Shown: positions 6,428 to 9,176 of the stretch, in pieces | Layout of the letters: every line of letters begins with the position of its first letter | Position numbering within the stretch: position 1 is the first letter of the stretch | NCBI GenBank assembly: GCA_963923035.1 | Contig: CAWUKT010000137.1 | Location: 1-9,176, forward strand | Source of the DNA: CAWUKT01 sp963923035 | GTDB taxonomy: Bacteria > Bacteroidota > Bacteroidia > J057 > JADKCL01 | Length of the DNA: 9,176 nucleotides | Reading direction: 5' to 3' | Notes under the pieces: model-generated | The model's database searches: none | What the model saw: the letters and a program-made list of their open reading frames with translations, nothing else | Told to the model about the DNA's origin: nothing | Made by a program: the position numbers and the translations under genes

Positions 6428-7393
6428 ATGCCACAGCATTCTCCTGTTCATCAGCCTATGATGGGCCATGCCGCCCCCCAGCAATTTATGTTTGCCCCGG
6501 ACGTTGTTTCGCCTCAGAATACACGCTCGGCGCCCGCTTTTCAATTGCAGACGGGAGATGAAAGTGAGGTCAGTTCGGCCGAGGTGGAGAATGAATTGAT
6601 GGTGCAATTAGAGGCGTCCGGGTTCTTTGGGCAATTGGCGGGGTATGTCATGGACGAAATGGAGGGAGGAGCTGCATTGGAGCCTTCGCAGTTGAAATCG
6701 GCGAATCCGGTTCAGCGGACCCACGGTGGCGGCAAAGGAAAGGCTAAAAAGACCCTGGGAGACTCGTCCAGTAAATATTGTACCACGAACCCGGTCCACG
6801 CGAGAATTGGAAAGCGCGCGATCCGGGGCATTCGTCTGATGCAGGACAATGGCGTCAAGCGGAGTACCAAGAAGAACTATTTCCACATCACTTTTGCCGG
6901 TTCGAAGCGGCGGGTGACATTCCACATGCTGAGTGCAGGACTGGGCGGGGCCCACCCCAAGCACCACGATTCTTCAGCCAGCCATACGGAGCAGATCATC
7001 CGGGGCCTGCTGGAAAATGCTTCGTTCCAACAGCGAATTCTGGACCGCCTGGGCGAAAAGTCCATTGCGAATGTCGAAACCCTGACGGCCTATTCCAGCA
7101 ATGAGTGCTGCAATAAGAACAACTCCATGGAACATGGCTGCCGGAGTATCCCGACAGAGGACCTGTCTCTCCAGGACGCGGAAGACATGGAATTGGCCTT
7201 CCTCGACGACTATGCCACGGGCAGCGACAATACGACCCGCTCGCTCGCGGGCCAGGACAACCACTTCCGGAAGGAATTGGGGGTGAAGAAAAAGGCGGCC
7301 ATGTCTACGATCCGGGACGATGAGTCCGACGACGAATTCGTGGATACGGAAGACCTGCGCGGCGAAGACCTCCCCTCCACGAAAAACATCTAA
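6428..7393 (+). CDS. Putative injection-system cargo with deaminase-like toxin domain
   Basis: A 321-residue protein without a signal peptide. Residues 1-45 are Pro/Gln/Met-rich, with APAFQLQ at 35-41. A helical stretch follows at 50-80 (VENELMVQLEASGFFGQLAGYVMDEM), then PSQLKSANPVQR (86-97), matching the box in the preceding gene, and a Gly/Lys linker (100-109). Residues about 125-245 look like a compact domain: beta strands FHITFAG and RRVTFHML, a helix carrying HTE (186-188), then the strand VETLTAYSS (216-224) and cysteines 227, 228 and 238. An HxE helix, a beta strand and then a Cys pair is the layout of the cytidine-deaminase superfamily (zinc held by His and two Cys, with Glu as proton carrier), common in secreted polymorphic toxins. 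Atypical points are the absence of Pro before the first Cys and a Cys spacing of about 10 instead of two. The tail (297-315) is strongly acidic. No immunity gene is obvious next to it. The deaminase call is an inference. Another zinc-binding toxin fold is possible. Confidence 0.6.
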   Translation: MPQHSPVHQPMMGHAAPQQFMFAPDVVSPQNTRSAPAFQLQTGDESEVSSAEVENELMVQLEASGFFGQLAGYVMDEMEGGAALEPSQLKSANPVQRTHGGGKGKAKKTLGDSSSKYCTTNPVHARIGKRAIRGIRLMQDNGVKRSTKKNYFHITFAGSKRRVTFHMLSAGLGGAHPKHHDSSASHTEQIIRGLLENASFQQRILDRLGEKSIANVETLTAYSSNECCNKNNSMEHGCRSIPTEDLSLQDAEDMELAFLDDYATGSDNTTRSLAGQDNHFRKELGVKKKAAMSTIRDDESDDEFVDTEDLRGEDLPSTKNI

Positions 7394-7424
7394 GTTGGGC
7401 AATCCATCTGATGCCCCCTACATG

Positions 7425-7446
7425 AACCGCTCCTTGGGCGGTTTTT
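7425..7446 (+). terminator. Rho-independent terminator
   Basis: AACCGC (7425-7430) pairs with GCGGTT (7438-7443) around a 7-base loop, followed by a T-run ending at 7446 and more T-rich sequence. It lies about 30 bases after the stop at 7393 and ends the cargo-like gene. On the minus strand the hairpin lacks a T-run, so it should not serve the convergent gene well. Confidence 0.8.
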
Positions 7447-7465
7447 GCTTTGGTATCCCTTGGTT

Positions 7466-7900
7466 TTAAGGCCGTTGCCATTCATAGACCCAAGTTCCTG
7501 CATTCGTTTCAATTTCGAATTGGTAAGGTGCCTTGGGAAACAGGAAAATGCTGAATTCGAGGGGAGCGAGACCAGTTTCTGACCACGAATCCTCCCAAAG
7601 GAGTCGTCGGTGACTATCCCGCAGCCGCAGGCTGTGGATTTGGATATGGGGTGCTTCCACGACAAATTTGACCCGTCCATCCTCTCCCTGGGGATGAATG
7701 GAGAAGGGCGATAGATGCTGGCTGGTTGCAGTTGCACCGTCAGCTGTGACCGCCAACACCGAGGTAGGAAGGCAGGGCGCTAAAGCAAGGTCCTTCCAAG
7801 CGAGCTCCATGGCCCTTTGGATGCTGTCGCTTTTCAATTGGGCTTGGGTGGAGCCGGCCAGGCCCAGGAGGCCCCACAGAATTACGAGGATGTATTTCAT
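7466..7900 (-). CDS. Small secreted protein of unknown function
   Basis: A 144-residue protein with a clear signal peptide (MKYILVILWGLLGLAG, probable cleavage after TQA20), so periplasmic or secreted. The mature part has a short helix (QRAMELAWKDLAL, 28-40) followed by beta-rich sequence (RVKFVVEAPHIQIHSLRLRD, 76-95; LEFSIFLFPKAPYQFEIET, 114-132; TWVYEW at the end), suggesting a small beta sandwich. One Cys (43) is present. There is no lipobox and no sorting domain. It is convergent with the deaminase-like gene (73 bases between stops) and divergent from the large gene at 8129. It is unlikely to be an immunity protein for a cytoplasmically acting toxin, as it is exported. No family was recognised. 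Coherent signal peptide and strand pattern support it as real. Confidence 0.7.
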   Translation of the reverse strand: MKYILVILWGLLGLAGSTQAQLKSDSIQRAMELAWKDLALAPCLPTSVLAVTADGATATSQHLSPFSIHPQGEDGRVKFVVEAPHIQIHSLRLRDSHRRLLWEDSWSETGLAPLEFSIFLFPKAPYQFEIETNAGTWVYEWQRP

Positions 7901-7927
7901 GAAGATGGGTTTGGTTGTTGTTGGGTA

Positions 7928-7935
7928 TAAAGGTA
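7928..7935 (-). promoter_or_regulatory. Possible -7 promoter box for the secreted-protein gene
   Basis: On the minus strand this reads TACCTTTA, seven of eight positions of TAnnTTTG, 27 bases before the ATG at 7900. No convincing -33 TTG lies at the right distance. A small dyad TGACA-GCTTG-TGTCA (7947-7961) sits just upstream and could be an operator. Confidence 0.3.
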
Positions 7936-8128
7936 AGGGGGGGAGTTGACAGCTTGTGTCAGGTTGGGAGGGGGAAATGAGGGGAAAAGGAAAATAGATT
8001 TGAAGGCGCGGACTGTAAATTGGGCAGCTTTATTATAGGGTGTGAGCCAGGAGCATATATTTTAAAATCGTCGCTTTGTCATTGAAATAATAAAGTCTTT
8101 GATTTAAATTGCGCGAAAATTATTAATT

Positions 8129-9176
8129 ATGACAAACCAAATCGGCTCCCCGTGCGGGAATGGCAAGCCTTTTATGAAACTTGGTGACGGGACTGATGCT
8201 CCCTCTTTGAATTATCAATTGCCGCAACGAACCTCTTACCGCGTCATCGGTTATTTCCCCATTGACATTCCTACCGAGTGGTTTGATCCAGACCTCAATA
8301 ACTTGCCCGCCAGCAATCCCTGGGACGCCGCGGCAAATTTGGTCCGGGAAGATATCATCGCAACCCTGCGGAAGAATTTACTTTCGGGTGGGCGGCCTTG
8401 GTTGATCCTCAATGCCCGGATTCTGCGCAACCGCCGGGACTTGATCAAGATTCTGGCGACCAATCCGACCGCAGTGTTCACTGGAAACACAGGATCAGAG
8501 ACGAGCACGAGTGATACCAGTCTGCGCACCCTCGAATCGACGACATCTGAAGGAACTCCCTTGCGGGTGAACCACCTGAACGTATTGGTGACGGCTCCAC
8601 TCGATCATATCCAGGTGGCTGGTTTCACCCTGTCCGACATTGCCACGCAGTTGGAGAATGGCTTGGTCCCCGAATTGTACAAAACCTTCAGTGGGCGGAT
8701 TCGGATGCGTTTTTTGCCCCGACCTGTTCCCCGTCCCACCCTCAGCGTCATCGAACACTACAAGATAGCCTCTTACCTCGGCGATTACGGAGCGGGAAAA
8801 ACCATCAAGACTTTTTCTTTGCTGCCCGGAGAGAAGACGACGATCACCCTGCGCAGCTACCGGGACCAGCGCACGGCCCGGACCCAAAGTCAGTCCGCGA
8901 CGACCAATGAACAATCCTCCACCTATTTCGATGAAGATACCCTGTCCAGTTCCCAGCGTTCGGAGCATGTACTGGATTCATTTTCTGAGTACAGTGCCAA
9001 CCAATTGCAAAACCAGGTCCAGGAGCTGGAATCGTCCAATGTGATGGACCAGGATCAAAAAATCACCGATTTCACGGTGGAAGGGGGCGGAGGCGCGCAA
9101 GGCGGCATCAATCTGCTGGGCTTGGTGAATTTCCAGGCCGGGATGTCAGCCGGAGCCGCCTACGGCACGACCAATG
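8129..9176 (+). CDS. Large uncharacterised protein, 5' part only
   Basis: Reading from the ATG at 8129 gives an open frame of 349 codons with no stop to the right edge. The strong frame, amino-acid composition and AT-rich leader support a real start, although no Shine-Dalgarno sequence is visible. There is no signal peptide. Residues 65-112 are helical (DAAANLVREDIIATLRKNLL, then RNRRDLIKILA). Residues 118-143 are a Ser/Thr/Glu-rich linker. Strands follow (LNVLVTAPLDHIQVAGFTL, 150-168; GRIRMRFLPRP, 189-199). At 216-241 there is YLGDYGAGKT-IKTFSLLPGEKTTITL, then a Ser/Gln-rich, probably helical or coiled stretch (247-310) and a Gly/Ala-rich segment (318-344). I do not recognise the family. GDYGAGKT fits the Walker A pattern, but the following sequence looks like beta strands, so an ATPase is not claimed. 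Its position after two cargo-like genes hints at, but does not prove, a related role. Confidence 0.75.
   Translation, partial: MTNQIGSPCGNGKPFMKLGDGTDAPSLNYQLPQRTSYRVIGYFPIDIPTEWFDPDLNNLPASNPWDAAANLVREDIIATLRKNLLSGGRPWLILNARILRNRRDLIKILATNPTAVFTGNTGSETSTSDTSLRTLESTTSEGTPLRVNHLNVLVTAPLDHIQVAGFTLSDIATQLENGLVPELYKTFSGRIRMRFLPRPVPRPTLSVIEHYKIASYLGDYGAGKTIKTFSLLPGEKTTITLRSYRDQRTARTQSQSATTNEQSSTYFDEDTLSSSQRSEHVLDSFSEYSANQLQNQVQELESSNVMDQDQKITDFTVEGGGGAQGGINLLGLVNFQAGMSAGAAYGTTN

Noticed and set aside
8071..8101. TCGCTTTG and AGTCTTTG as -7 boxes for the gene at 8129
   Set aside because: Each keeps TTTG but fails part of TAnn, and TTG spacing upstream is wrong. The AT-rich leader probably holds a promoter, but the exact box cannot be named.
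8780..8803. Walker A-like GDYGAGKT in the protein starting at 8129
   Set aside because: The pattern fits GxxxxGKT, but what follows looks like beta strands (IKTFSLLPGEKTTITL) rather than the helix of a P-loop. No Walker B was seen in the visible part.
8251..8968. Minus-strand open frames at 8251-8529 and 8495-8968
   Set aside because: They lie antisense to the long open plus-strand frame from 8129 and give Arg/Gly-rich products without domains.
1..9176. CRISPR arrays, tRNA or rRNA genes
   Set aside because: No spaced direct repeats, cloverleaf-like sequences or conserved rRNA blocks were seen on reading the window.

Overview
The window most likely comes from a member of the Bacteroidota, possibly a marine Saprospiria/Lewinella-like lineage. 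The sequence signs are moderate-to-high GC coding DNA, AT-rich start regions with weak Shine-Dalgarno sequences, a good TAnnTTTG-type -7 promoter box before one gene, and signal-peptided proteins ending in beta-barrel-like aromatic C-termini. The phylum call is an inference, and no ribosomal or marker gene confirms it.

Left part (about 1-4440), minus strand. Four genes read right to left: a penicillin-acylase-family N-terminal-nucleophile hydrolase (4440-2017), a small four-helix membrane protein starting 3 bases after it (2013-1672), and two tandem paralogous outer-membrane beta-barrel-like proteins (1584-862 and 851-135). The whole set looks like an envelope-associated transcription unit. 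It is followed by a 9-bp-stem hairpin (61-96). The first 54 bases look like the end of an insertion sequence whose body lies outside the window.

Centre (4441-4855) is a non-coding, purine-rich divergent intergenic region. It holds a Bacteroidota-type promoter for the rightward genes.

Right part (4856-9176), mainly plus strand. Two adjacent genes (4856-6238 and 6428-7393) code for proteins without signal peptides. Both carry a leader with a 'QLK...PVQR' box, of the kind found in the N-terminal regions of proteins linked to extracellular contractile injection systems (eCIS, DUF4157-type leaders). The first continues into an Ig-like domain and an unrecognised C-terminal domain. The second has an HTE motif followed by a beta strand and a Cys cluster, which fits a nucleic-acid/nucleotide deaminase-fold toxin. 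Each gene is followed by its own intrinsic terminator, so they look like independent cargo cassettes. A small secreted protein (7900-7466) lies convergently. A large unrecognised plus-strand gene starts at 8129 and runs off the right edge.

The main discovery candidate is the pair of QLK/PVQR-tagged proteins as injection-system cargo, with the second a possible deaminase effector. No structural eCIS gene (sheath, tube, baseplate, ATPase) lies in the window, so delivery is inferred from the leader boxes alone.
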